This document shows positions 8,255-14,067 of a DNA stretch of 14,067 bases, one piece after another. This DNA comes from JBAZDV01 sp041669745 (GTDB lineage: Archaea > Thermoplasmatota > Thermoplasmata > Methanomassiliicoccales > Methanomethylophilaceae). Made by a program: the position numbers and the translations under genes. The DNA is taken from positions 1-14,067 of the forward strand of contig JBAYAO010000032.1 in the NCBI GenBank assembly GCA_041669745.1, given 5' to 3'. The stretch's first letter is position 1. Every line of letters begins with the position of its first letter. The notes beneath the pieces are model-generated. The model saw nothing but the letters and a program-made list of their open reading frames with translations. It did no database searches and was not told the DNA's origin.

Positions 8255-8763
8255 CATCCGAAGATGACAAGTCCCTGTATACCAGAGACATCTGTTCCGC
8301 CAGCGACCTCACTGCCACTAGTGTACAGTTTTGCCATACCGCCTGTGATTACAAGCTGATATCCTCCATTGACAAAACCGAAGGCTGCTTTTGTCGTTCC
8401 GATAGAGATTCCACCTGTATCGTACGTTCCTCCAAATCCTATCAATGCTACTCTTTTATTTCCAAATACAGTATCATCTATGTTAATTGTCATAGTACCC
8501 GGCTCGTCTGCAAAAGTAACTGCGATCGTATGATCTGCATCTACTGCCTTAAAGGTATATGTTGCGACACCTGTCGTAGCTGTTATTGCAGCCAGTTCTG
8601 ATGCTGTGAGTGCCGTATCATCTATAGAAACAGCACTTACTATAAATCCAGAACCTGGTGTCATAACGACTGCCTGGTCAGTTCCGCCTGTAACTGTGGT
8701 TGCTGTCGAAGGCGAGATCGTTCCTGTCCCTGTTTTAGAGGGAGTGATTGTATAGTCTGTCAT
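8254..8763 (-). CDS. Probable virion surface / decoration protein, two beta domains
   Basis: A 169-residue protein from ATG 8763; the frame also opens at TTG 8802, but AAAAGGG lies 6 bases before the ATG. Residues 1 to about 90 match a repeat domain of surface proteins (YTITPSKTGTGTISPS, then a VTPGSGF-like turn, then YTFKAVDADHTIAVTF). Residues about 95-169 resemble small phage structural proteins with the GTYDTGGISIG pattern and an SEVAGGTDVSG segment near the end. Both halves are Gly/Thr/Ser-rich and beta-forming, with no cysteines. A role on the capsid or tail is inferred from domain type. It is the last gene of the long minus-strand operon and could have its own promoter (see the 8789-8800 palindrome). 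Confidence 0.72.
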   Translation of the reverse strand: MTDYTITPSKTGTGTISPSTATTVTGGTDQAVVMTPGSGFIVSAVSIDDTALTASELAAITATTGVATYTFKAVDADHTIAVTFADEPGTMTINIDDTVFGNKRVALIGFGGTYDTGGISIGTTKAAFGFVNGGYQLVITGGMAKLYTSGSEVAGGTDVSGIQGLVIFG

Positions 8764-8788
8764 GGATATCCCTTTTCCCCTTATCGGG

Positions 8789-8800
8789 GTATAACTATAC
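8789..8800. promoter_or_regulatory. Palindrome / possible promoter before virion protein gene
   Basis: GTATAACTATAC is a perfect inverted repeat (5-base arms, 2-base centre) in the 53-base gap before the virion protein gene. It overlaps a TATA-like TATAGTTATACC on the minus strand, about 30 bases before ATG 8763. It could be a core promoter, an operator, or chance in AT-rich DNA. Confidence 0.3.
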
Positions 8801-8816
8801 AATCAAGCCCTGTTAT

Positions 8817-9242
8817 TTAATACTTTATTGCGATGTCCGGCTCTTTGGGCCATACGATATCGTTGGGATAGTTGTAGCGGTCTTTGATATGTCTAAGCTC
8901 ATAACAGTACTTTGCAATGCTCTTAAGAGTGACCTGTGAAGCTCTTCCCATACCATAATCATATTCTCCCCATTGATTCTCTTGACAAATACGAATGACA
9001 TCATCATACTTGTGGAGTCTGCGATAGACTTCTGCCTCGACTTGAGCACGTTTATAAAACATGCTTTCTTCTTCTCCATCATCCATGACGTACAGTCTTC
9101 CATCGATGACTGTGTTCTTGCCGGTAGATGTGTCAATAGTACTTGTAAATGCATCATCGTTATTGACCGCGATGACCTCATTGTTTCCTTCGACAATTGT
9201 CAGAGTGTCTTCTTCATTTGCTTTCTTCTTTTTAGCGCCCAT
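8817..9242 (-). CDS. Hypothetical protein, 141 residues
   Basis: I do not recognise this protein. It has a very basic lysine-rich start (MGAKKKKANEED) and a polar, probably disordered region to about residue 55 (VNNDDAFTSTIDTSTGK). A helical, charged C-terminal half follows (MFYKRAQVEAEVYRRLHKY, then GRASQVTLKSIAKYCYELR). It has no membrane segment. GTG 9251 is an alternative start, but ATG 9242 has a strong AGGTGA site five bases upstream, and the GTG lies inside that site. It sits between the disrupted Tad2 gene and the virion protein gene on one probable transcript. It could be a virion or assembly protein, but that is only positional. Confidence 0.7.
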   Translation of the reverse strand: MGAKKKKANEEDTLTIVEGNNEVIAVNNDDAFTSTIDTSTGKNTVIDGRLYVMDDGEEESMFYKRAQVEAEVYRRLHKYDDVIRICQENQWGEYDYGMGRASQVTLKSIAKYCYELRHIKDRYNYPNDIVWPKEPDIAIKY

Positions 9243-9243
9243 C

Positions 9244-9409
9244 TTATTCACCTGTGTGTATTTCCCAATCTAATGCCAGAATATCGGTCTGTGATGCCAA
9301 CCAAGGTACGAGGTCTTTGCGATTTAAGATATTGTCCCTTCCCATCCCAACCTTTACGTGTGACCGCATAATCGCTCTTCAACAAGTCAAGTGCTTCTCC
9401 GATATCCAT
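9244..9409 (-). pseudogene. tad2: Disrupted Tad2-like (DUF2829) anti-Thoeris gene
   Basis: Intact Tad2 proteins soak up the cyclic ADP-ribose signal made by Thoeris defence and so block abortive infection. ATG 9409 overlaps the previous stop (TGATG). The first frame reads MDIGEALDLLKSDY, then VTRKGWDGKGQYL, the N-terminal half of DUF2829, but then loses similarity and stops at TGA 9250-9248. The +1 frame from about 9320 reads DLVPWLASQTDILALDWEI, the family's C-terminal signature, ending at TAA 9246-9244. Family members usually have some 20 or more residues between GKGxYL and the VPWLASQTD box; only about five codons remain here. A deletion that also shifted the frame explains this best. A sequencing error alone would not supply the missing middle. 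A compact form rescued by +1 frameshifting is possible but unlikely. Confidence 0.72.
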
Positions 9410-9783
9410 CACAATCCCTCCACTTTATATGATTTGGAGATGTTCTTCTCTGTGAACTCTCCGACTTCGGGAACTTCTTTGACCACTGATGAAGGAACTG
9501 TAAGCAACCCGTCTTCTGCCAATCTCATATATAAATTATTGTCAGACATTTTGAGTTGCTCTACGTCTACTTTCTTGGTGCGTCTCTGTGTCATCTTGAT
9601 GTATCTCCCATCTCCGAGTTCTACCTCTCCGCGATCATACATCATCTGTGCAAGGTCTGCTCTGATAGGCTCACAATTGTCGATAATACCTTTGGCATCA
9701 ATGATTACCTCTGTGAGATATATCAGCTTAGTTGCATCATCCATTCCATCTATGACTTCCAATATTCCTTTAAAATCTGTCAT
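9409..9783 (-). CDS. Hypothetical phage-type protein, about 124 residues
   Basis: No function recognised. It is an acidic, mostly helical first half (FKGILEVIDGMDDATKLIYL, then IIDNCEPIRADLAQMM), followed by a short beta stretch (VELGDGRYIKMTQRRTKKVD) and a helical tail. This helix-then-GxGRYIK layout is familiar from small phage replication-region proteins of unknown role. Two starts are possible: ATG 9789, and ATG 9783 two codons in. The second overlaps the helicase stop as ATGA and has GGAG eight bases before it, so I prefer it. Its stop overlaps the start of the Tad2-like gene as TGATG. Translation of helicase, this gene and the next is therefore likely coupled. Confidence 0.7.
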   Translation of the reverse strand: MTDFKGILEVIDGMDDATKLIYLTEVIIDAKGIIDNCEPIRADLAQMMYDRGEVELGDGRYIKMTQRRTKKVDVEQLKMSDNNLYMRLAEDGLLTVPSSVVKEVPEVGEFTEKNISKSYKVEGL

Positions 9784-10859
9784 TTCCATTTCTCCACTCT
9801 TACTGAATCGTCAGGGAATATGCTGTTCCTATTCTTTACGATAGTTTCGTCTGTCGTACCGATAGCAACAGGATAGAACACCTGTGCGGTCTTACCTTCC
9901 CTATATCTCAATACTCTGCCGGTACGCTGAATGTTATCGCGTTTCGACTGATTATATGACACCATTATTCCCAAATCGATTGTAGGGTCTGAGAACCCTG
10001 TTGCCACCATGTTGATACAGAGTAAAATATTTACAGTATGATCTTTGAACTTCTCGATCTCTTTTCTGCGAGAAATATGAATTGCGTATGAGAGTCCTGC
10101 ATTTTCAAGCATCTCACTGAACGCCATTACTTGTTTGCTCTTAGAAAAGAACACGATAGCTCTTTTTCCCACATTGTTCTTCAATATTTCCAGTGCAATC
10201 TCCATCCTCTGAGGTAGTGCATCCAAGAACGCCTTTCTATAAACGGACATCCTCATATAATTTGGGTCGTTATAGAATGTAGCGTATGGATTGGATTCTC
10301 TAAGATAGTTTTCCATTGCTCTGGTCTTTGAAAGGTATTTGCTCTGCTGTTTATCTGTCAGAGGGAATAGGATAAGATGGACTTCGCTTGGTGCTATGTT
10401 CGCCTTGTCATATCCTATCTTCTGCAGAATCGGCCCTACGCGCCTGTAAGCCTCTCCAGGAGTCGCTGACAGCCCTAAGACGTGCTTGACATCCTTCTCG
10501 ACTATCTGTCCCCACTTAGGGGCTTCTAGGTGGTGGCATTCGTCTATTACGAGAAGATTGGGGAGTTTATCGACCTCTCCCAATCTGCTAAGCCTGTCAT
10601 ACTCTCCGATAGCAGATAAGTACAGCATGACCTTTATATCGAACTGTTTTATGATTGGCTCTTCCGTCCATTGCGCTCTGAGGTCATTGTAATCTGTTAC
10701 AACCCATATCACTGCATCAGGTTCAAGCATCTTGTACTTGCGGATACAGTCGCATGCTGCTGTTGTCTTACCTGCACCGGTAACTGCTTGAATGACCCCC
10801 CTGAAGTTATTATCTGCCCAAAGGTCGAAGGACTCTTTCTGCCAATCGTACAGTTCCAT
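9780..10859 (-). CDS. Superfamily 2 DEAD/DEAH-type DNA helicase
   Basis: An ATP-driven helicase or translocase of the RecG/XPB/type-III-like SF2 group, probably acting in viral replication or recombination. It has 359 residues, short but complete: a Q-like LYDWQKESFD (3-12), motif I TGAGKT (27-32), motif II VIDECHH (104-110), motif III LSATP (130-134), motif V INMVATGFSDP (282-292) and motif VI QRTGRVLR (311-318) with the arginine finger. It lacks extra nuclease or DNA-binding domains, resembling the compact helicases of phage replication modules. The start ATG 10859 immediately follows the upstream TAA, with GTGAG as its ribosome-binding site. The stop overlaps the next gene. All core motifs are intact, so it should be active. 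Substrate (fork, junction or R-loop) cannot be read from sequence. Confidence 0.93.
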   Translation of the reverse strand: MELYDWQKESFDLWADNNFRGVIQAVTGAGKTTAACDCIRKYKMLEPDAVIWVVTDYNDLRAQWTEEPIIKQFDIKVMLYLSAIGEYDRLSRLGEVDKLPNLLVIDECHHLEAPKWGQIVEKDVKHVLGLSATPGEAYRRVGPILQKIGYDKANIAPSEVHLILFPLTDKQQSKYLSKTRAMENYLRESNPYATFYNDPNYMRMSVYRKAFLDALPQRMEIALEILKNNVGKRAIVFFSKSKQVMAFSEMLENAGLSYAIHISRRKEIEKFKDHTVNILLCINMVATGFSDPTIDLGIMVSYNQSKRDNIQRTGRVLRYREGKTAQVFYPVAIGTTDETIVKNRNSIFPDDSVRVEKWK

Positions 10860-11453
10860 TTATCTCACTATCTTCCATCTGAGGATCAAGCCATTTTTAT
10901 CAGCTTTGACTAGCCCCTTATCTCTAAGTTCTGTCATTCTTGAACATGTGTTGGGAATCTTGTCTCCCTTTCCCATCTTGATCGCGATCTCTCTTGTCGT
11001 GAGAGGCTGTGATGCATCATCCAGTACTTTTAATATTTCTGTGTATGTAGATGCAAGCTCATTATTAATCTTTGTGTGCGCTATATAGATTGTGTTATCT
11101 AATTGATTGTCGAATATCACAGGTTTTGTGACGTTTCCGAAATCTGGCGGAATAATGAAGAGAGATGCTACGGTCTTTCTGAATAACCTTTTATAGACCA
11201 GTCCGCCCGGTGCCACGTGAAAAGATATATTATTCTTTTGAGGAGATAGGTCTCTCATTTCGATATTTCTGAACTGATGTCCATATGTTGCTTCGGATAC
11301 AATTCTTATGAAATCGTGTTCATCTACCTCGAAAATATCCTTAGAGGGGATTGCATATGCTTTCTCATTAGTACTTACAAGATATGTTTCGTCCTTCCAA
11401 TATTGAATGTCAGTTGGTACGAGAAATCTATTGTCTGATATTACTAGATACAT
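10860..11453 (-). CDS. Winged-helix DNA-binding domain protein
   Basis: A 197-residue protein in two parts. Residues 1 to about 125 are beta-rich with no family I can name. Residues about 135-195 form a winged helix: TEILKVLDDASQPLTTREIA, then a recognition helix TCSRMTELRDKGL and the wing VKADKNGLILRWKI. This is the fold of MarR/IclR-like regulators and of replication-initiator C-termini. Being immediately upstream of the helicase and downstream of a zinc-ribbon protein, it may load the helicase or mark an origin, or regulate the operon. The sequence does not decide between these. GTGAGG before ATG 11453, at the end of the preceding gene, is a good ribosome-binding site. Confidence 0.75.
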   Translation of the reverse strand: MYLVISDNRFLVPTDIQYWKDETYLVSTNEKAYAIPSKDIFEVDEHDFIRIVSEATYGHQFRNIEMRDLSPQKNNISFHVAPGGLVYKRLFRKTVASLFIIPPDFGNVTKPVIFDNQLDNTIYIAHTKINNELASTYTEILKVLDDASQPLTTREIAIKMGKGDKIPNTCSRMTELRDKGLVKADKNGLILRWKIVR

Positions 11454-11462
11454 TTTACTGCC

Positions 11463-11822
11463 TCACTTTCTGTTTGAGAATATGTCTAACTCTCTGTCTT
11501 TGACCTGTGAAAGAATCTTCTCCATGGTAGTTACTCCTCTTTCAATAAGAAGAGAGCGTTCCTCCTCGCTGGCGTATATGGGTACGATTATCTCGATACG
11601 TCCCTTGGATTCGCTGCCTAATGTATATTTCTCGACAGGTACTCCGCGCATACTCTTAGCACGATCTTCACTATAAAGGTCTGCCATAGATGAAGAGACA
11701 TCTATATTCTCTATTTTATTTGTATCGCCTGAGATGAATGCGTTGCAACGATTGCACACCAATCCATCTAGGTCTTTTGACTTGGCGAAGATCCCTCCGC
11801 ATGTACACTTTAATACACCCAT
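11463..11822 (-). CDS. Zinc-ribbon protein, 119 residues
   Basis: The N-terminus carries one zinc ribbon: CTC (C6, C8), then CNRC (C23, C26), in about 25 residues. The rest is polar, with a beta stretch around 65-85 (RIEIIVPIYA) and a charged helix at the C-terminus (LIERGVTTMEKILSQVKDRE). Such ribbons bind DNA or partner proteins. It may be an adaptor for the neighbouring nuclease or helicase, but no specific function is visible. It starts at ATG 11822, with an excellent AGAGGTAA site spanning the stop of the upstream nuclease gene. Confidence 0.75.
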   Translation of the reverse strand: MGVLKCTCGGIFAKSKDLDGLVCNRCNAFISGDTNKIENIDVSSSMADLYSEDRAKSMRGVPVEKYTLGSESKGRIEIIVPIYASEEERSLLIERGVTTMEKILSQVKDRELDIFSNRK

Positions 11823-11826
11823 GTAA

Positions 11827-12564
11827 TTACCTCTTGATTAATTCATGTATCTCCAATGGGAAATAATCATACTCTGCACCGCTGTAACAATACTCTGTTC
11901 TAAATTCACAGAATCTACATAATGCATTAATGTTCCTGTCGAACTCATGCATCTCTAGACGGTCTATGTATTGGTCGCAGAGAGATGGAATATAATTAGG
12001 GTGCTGTTTATTTACTGTGAACTCGGAACCATCCAGAAGGGATTTGAATATCACTTTGCGCTTGGGTTCTGCCACGTAGTAGTATACAGCGGCCTGACGC
12101 TTGTAATCGTCCTTTGTAGTGACCTTCTTGCCGGTCTTCCAATCATATATCACTTCATCATTGATAGCATCTATGAACCCATTAAGCATGACCTTTCTGC
12201 CTTTAGGTGTTTTTAACTCGACATTGAATGGTTTCTCACAGTCGAAGGAATACCCGTTAAACCATTTTGTTCCATTGGAAATGCAGGTCTTGACACGATC
12301 ATACATCTCTTCGGGAACGACATATAATGGACGGTTTTCTTCGGGCTGATACATTCCATTGACGTAGTAATCGAAGTCGTGTGCACCTTCTGTGAACATA
12401 TCTTCCATATACTTGTGCACTGCAGAGCCTGCACTAGTATATTTATTATCGAAGTGTTTAGGCTGAACGTGACACAGATTCAAATACAATTTGAAAGGGC
12501 AGTTGATGCCCATTGAAAGTTTGTTGGCAGATATGTAATATATCTCTTTCTTGAATGGGTTCAT
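11827..12564 (-). CDS. Cas4/RecB-type PD-(D/E)XK exonuclease with iron-sulfur cysteines
   Basis: A 245-residue nuclease of the PDDEXK_1 / RecB-Cas4 group, which resects DNA ends. Motifs in order: a first iron-sulfur cysteine C22 (INCPFKLYL), histidine H50 in GSAVHKYMED, metal-binding D132 in NGFIDAI, D141 and K143 in IYDWKTGKK, then QAAVYYY (157-163). Three clustered cysteines C216, C219 and C226 (CRFCEFRTEYC) close the 4Fe-4S cluster as in Cas4 and AddB. All expected residues are present. There are no CRISPR genes or array in view, so a viral recombination or replication exonuclease is more likely than spacer acquisition. It follows the annealing-protein candidate by 4 bases, with GTGATAAT as its ribosome-binding site, suggesting the two work together. 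Confidence 0.9.
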   Translation of the reverse strand: MNPFKKEIYYISANKLSMGINCPFKLYLNLCHVQPKHFDNKYTSAGSAVHKYMEDMFTEGAHDFDYYVNGMYQPEENRPLYVVPEEMYDRVKTCISNGTKWFNGYSFDCEKPFNVELKTPKGRKVMLNGFIDAINDEVIYDWKTGKKVTTKDDYKRQAAVYYYVAEPKRKVIFKSLLDGSEFTVNKQHPNYIPSLCDQYIDRLEMHEFDRNINALCRFCEFRTEYCYSGAEYDYFPLEIHELIKR

Positions 12565-12568
12565 ATTA

Positions 12569-13243
12569 TCACTGTGTGGTGATCTTCTTCACGAACTCAT
12601 TAAGCTGTGCATCTGTCAGATTCGACTTCATGCCTGCACCGACACTATCAAGATACTTCACAAGCTCCTTTGCAATACTTACATTCTTAGACTTCATATC
12701 ATCAATGATGTTTAGACACTGCTCTCTGGGCAGCATTGCGTTCTCGTCTTTGAGAATGTCTGTAGCTGATTTGATACCCATAGATGATTCTATCTTCTTG
12801 TATGTGGTCATTGCTGTATCGCTGTCAGGAAGCTCGTCCACCCCAGTGTAAGGACAGCCGGAAATCAAACGCATGCACCTTACCACTGCTCTCGTAGATG
12901 CCATCTCGACTTTGTACTTACGAAGGTTCTCTCTTGTGTTTGCATCGGATGATGTGCCTCTTGTGATTACGGGCAACTCAAGCATTTTGAGAAGTTCGGG
13001 CGGATATGTTGCAGGATCGATATCTTTGGATTTAAGATAAGACATCGAAGGTACAAGATATCCTTCACATTCATAGATTATCTCCTTGTTGTAATCTATT
13101 GTGACATCTCTCAAACGACATTTGAAAACACCGATCTGATCTACAAGGAACTGCAGACCTGCATATTTGATGAACTTTTGGTTGCCTTGGGTAACGAGCA
13201 TCTCATTCGGAAGTTCATCTATTACAGACTTTATTTTTGTCAT
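12569..13243 (-). CDS. Candidate single-strand annealing protein (Erf/Rad52-like group)
   Basis: A 224-residue protein whose layout matches phage recombination mediators. KYAGLQFLVDQIG (27-38) corresponds to the conserved 'G-L-x-x-x-A-x-E-x-G' helix. A beta-sheet region follows (CRLRDVTIDY, EIIYECEGYLV), then an EMASTRAVVRCMRLISG helix (113-129) like the EMAxTRAxxRALR motif, then VDELPD. These proteins coat single strands and pair complementary ones. The pairing with a Cas4-like exonuclease next door fits the exonuclease-plus-annealer arrangement known from phages. Similarity is by pattern only, so the exact family is uncertain. A TATA box about 26 bases before ATG 13243 suggests its own leaderless transcript. 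Confidence 0.6.
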   Translation of the reverse strand: MTKIKSVIDELPNEMLVTQGNQKFIKYAGLQFLVDQIGVFKCRLRDVTIDYNKEIIYECEGYLVPSMSYLKSKDIDPATYPPELLKMLELPVITRGTSSDANTRENLRKYKVEMASTRAVVRCMRLISGCPYTGVDELPDSDTAMTTYKKIESSMGIKSATDILKDENAMLPREQCLNIIDDMKSKNVSIAKELVKYLDSVGAGMKSNLTDAQLNEFVKKITTQ

Positions 13244-13281
13244 AAATAGGTAAATGGTTTATAGGTATAAATAGGTTGCGG
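13244..13281 (-). promoter_or_regulatory. Internal operon promoter with ACCTAT repeats
   Basis: On the minus strand CCTATTTATACC includes a TATA box (13266-13273), centred about 26 bases upstream of ATG 13243. ACCTAT occurs three times in this gap (two as ACCTATTTAT, the last running into the start codon). The repeats could be binding sites for a regulator. A related ATAGGTATAA occurs before the fibre start. Confidence 0.5.
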
Positions 13282-13524
13282 TCAGACCAGCGGAACGAGC
13301 ATCTGTCTTATCGAAATATACTTGCCTGGGTCTTTATCAATGCTGCAATTCATGCTAGTAATTCCATACTTTGCATAATCAAGCATCTGTTTTTCATCTC
13401 CGAAGAACTTTTTAATGAAAGACTCAGCATCCTCTAATTTGTCGAATCTGGTCTGCACTATTAGCTCATTAAGATTTGTCTCTTTCGCATGGCCTTCAAT
13501 GGTCACGATGTATGTATCGGTCAT
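13282..13524 (-). CDS. Small hypothetical protein, 80 residues
   Basis: Not recognised. Begins MTDTYIVTIEGHAKETNL and has an amphipathic helix around residues 30-45 (LEDAESFIKKFFGDEKQMLD). The end is hydrophobic (ISIRQMLVPLV) but too short for a membrane anchor. ATG 13524 lies one base after the PCNA stop, so it is in the clamp transcript. It may act with the clamp; the C-terminal residues do not form a clear clamp-binding QxxLxxFF box. Confidence 0.65.
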   Translation of the reverse strand: MTDTYIVTIEGHAKETNLNELIVQTRFDKLEDAESFIKKFFGDEKQMLDYAKYGITSMNCSIDKDPGKYISIRQMLVPLV

Positions 13525-13525
13525 C

Positions 13526-14067
13526 TCAATCTGATGAAACCCATGGAGCTATGTAATATTTAATTGTTACGCTATCAGAGATGTTTATTTCAGCCTTAAG
13601 GGGGTAGTCGATACCTAAATACAACTTCGAGCTTCCATTGATAGATGCAGTCAGAACAGATGCCAATATTTCTGCATATTCTCTGGAGAAAGTGGATATT
13701 ACTTTGTCTGTATCTACGTCATTAAAGGAGGTTGCTAATACTTGAGAACATTGTTTCCTTTCATTTTCTGCCATAGTAAGTTCCAGACCATCGGGATTTG
13801 CATTGAATCTGACCGATTGAACATCTTTGAAGAGTGCTTTATTAGACATGAACTGTGTCAGGTCTTTTGTGGCTATTTCTACAGCGTAGGGTGGTTCTAT
13901 CGGAGGTTCTTTTTTGAAAATGACGTTATCAAATCCGTCTGTATTGATCGTGTCGGTTGTCCATTTGAACTTACCGCTTATAAACGTTACCAAACCTTCT
14001 TTCGGACCATCAGTAGGTATGACAATGAGAACATCTTCCGAACAGGACTTCACTGCTTTTTGTACAG
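13526..14067 (-). CDS. pcn: DNA sliding clamp (PCNA), N-terminus beyond window
   Basis: The ring-shaped processivity factor that tethers polymerase and other enzymes to DNA. About 180 codons are visible and the frame stays open to the right edge, where family members of about 245 residues would need roughly 70 more. GTG 14053 is a possible internal codon, not a real start. The C-terminal part is diagnostic: LELTMAENERKQ, STFSREYAEILASVL (compare the YxxxYLxxIL helix), and LGIDYPLKAEINI then VTIKYYIAPWV, corresponding to the DYPLKLxF and YLLAPRI strands of PCNA. The last motif has W in place of the usual R after AP. PCNA points to an archaeal (not bacterial) host. It heads the readable part of the minus-strand replication operon. 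Confidence 0.88.
   Translation of the reverse strand, partial: VQKAVKSCSEDVLIVIPTDGPKEGLVTFISGKFKWTTDTINTDGFDNVIFKKEPPIEPPYAVEIATKDLTQFMSNKALFKDVQSVRFNANPDGLELTMAENERKQCSQVLATSFNDVDTDKVISTFSREYAEILASVLTASINGSSKLYLGIDYPLKAEINISDSVTIKYYIAPWVSSD

Noticed and set aside
8777..8789. CCCC-TTATC-GGGG hairpin before the virion protein gene
   Set aside because: Only four paired bases and no T-run after it on the minus strand; too weak to call a terminator.
8825..9196. Second minus-strand frame inside the 8817-9242 gene
   Set aside because: Fully nested in another frame, Ser/Met/Arg-rich, with no ribosome-binding site. The 141-residue frame has a strong AGGTGA site.
9254..9844. Plus-strand frame of 196 codons
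   Set aside because: It runs antisense across the helicase end, the 124-residue gene and the Tad2-like gene. Those minus-strand genes have coupled starts and recognisable motifs; this product is low-complexity Ser/Ile/Leu-rich.
11827..12564. Cas4 as part of a CRISPR adaptation locus
   Set aside because: No cas1/cas2, repeat array or leader is present; the neighbours are viral replication genes.
1..14067. tRNA genes, integrase, attachment sites or insertion sequences
   Set aside because: None seen by eye on either strand, so whether this is a free virus or a provirus cannot be decided from the window.

Overview
The window looks like part of a head-tailed (Caudoviricetes-like) virus or provirus of an archaeon. 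Virion genes are a large/small terminase pair, a 1665-residue fibre protein and two other probable virion proteins. Archaeal signs are a sliding clamp of the PCNA type, TATA-box promoters with little or no 5' leader, and ribosome-binding sites of the GTGA/AGGTGA type. None of the 16 readable stop codons is TAG (11 TGA, 5 TAA). That would suit a methanogen lineage that keeps UAG for pyrrolysine, such as Methanomassiliicoccales, but the sample is small and the host is inference. The fibre repeats resemble those common in gut phages.

Layout, left to right. Positions 1-224 (-) hold the start of a probable tail protein cut by the window edge. Positions 229-5226 (-) hold the giant repeat-built fibre. 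An AT-rich divergent promoter region follows, then a small plus-strand gene (5310-5630) that runs tail-to-tail into a small minus-strand gene (ends 5542); another small minus-strand gene lies upstream of that (5861-6094). A second divergent promoter region drives the plus-strand pair terS-terL (about 6169-8230), which ends at a hairpin terminator shared with the opposing operon.

From the right edge back to 8254 everything is on the minus strand with short gaps or overlaps: PCNA (start cut off), an 80-residue protein, a single-strand-annealing/Erf-like candidate, a Cas4/RecB-type nuclease with four iron-sulfur cysteines, a zinc-ribbon protein, a winged-helix protein, an SF2 helicase, a 124-126-residue unknown, a disrupted Tad2 (DUF2829) anti-Thoeris gene, a 141-residue unknown and a probable virion surface protein. 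The core reads as a replication/recombination module: clamp, exonuclease, annealing protein and helicase, with no polymerase visible. The virus presumably borrows the host polymerase through its own clamp.

The most notable points are the Tad2-like gene whose two conserved halves lie in different frames, the exonuclease plus annealing-protein pair in a clamp-encoding archaeal virus, the modular fibre with a recent-looking 34-base exact repeat, and a recurring leaderless promoter layout.
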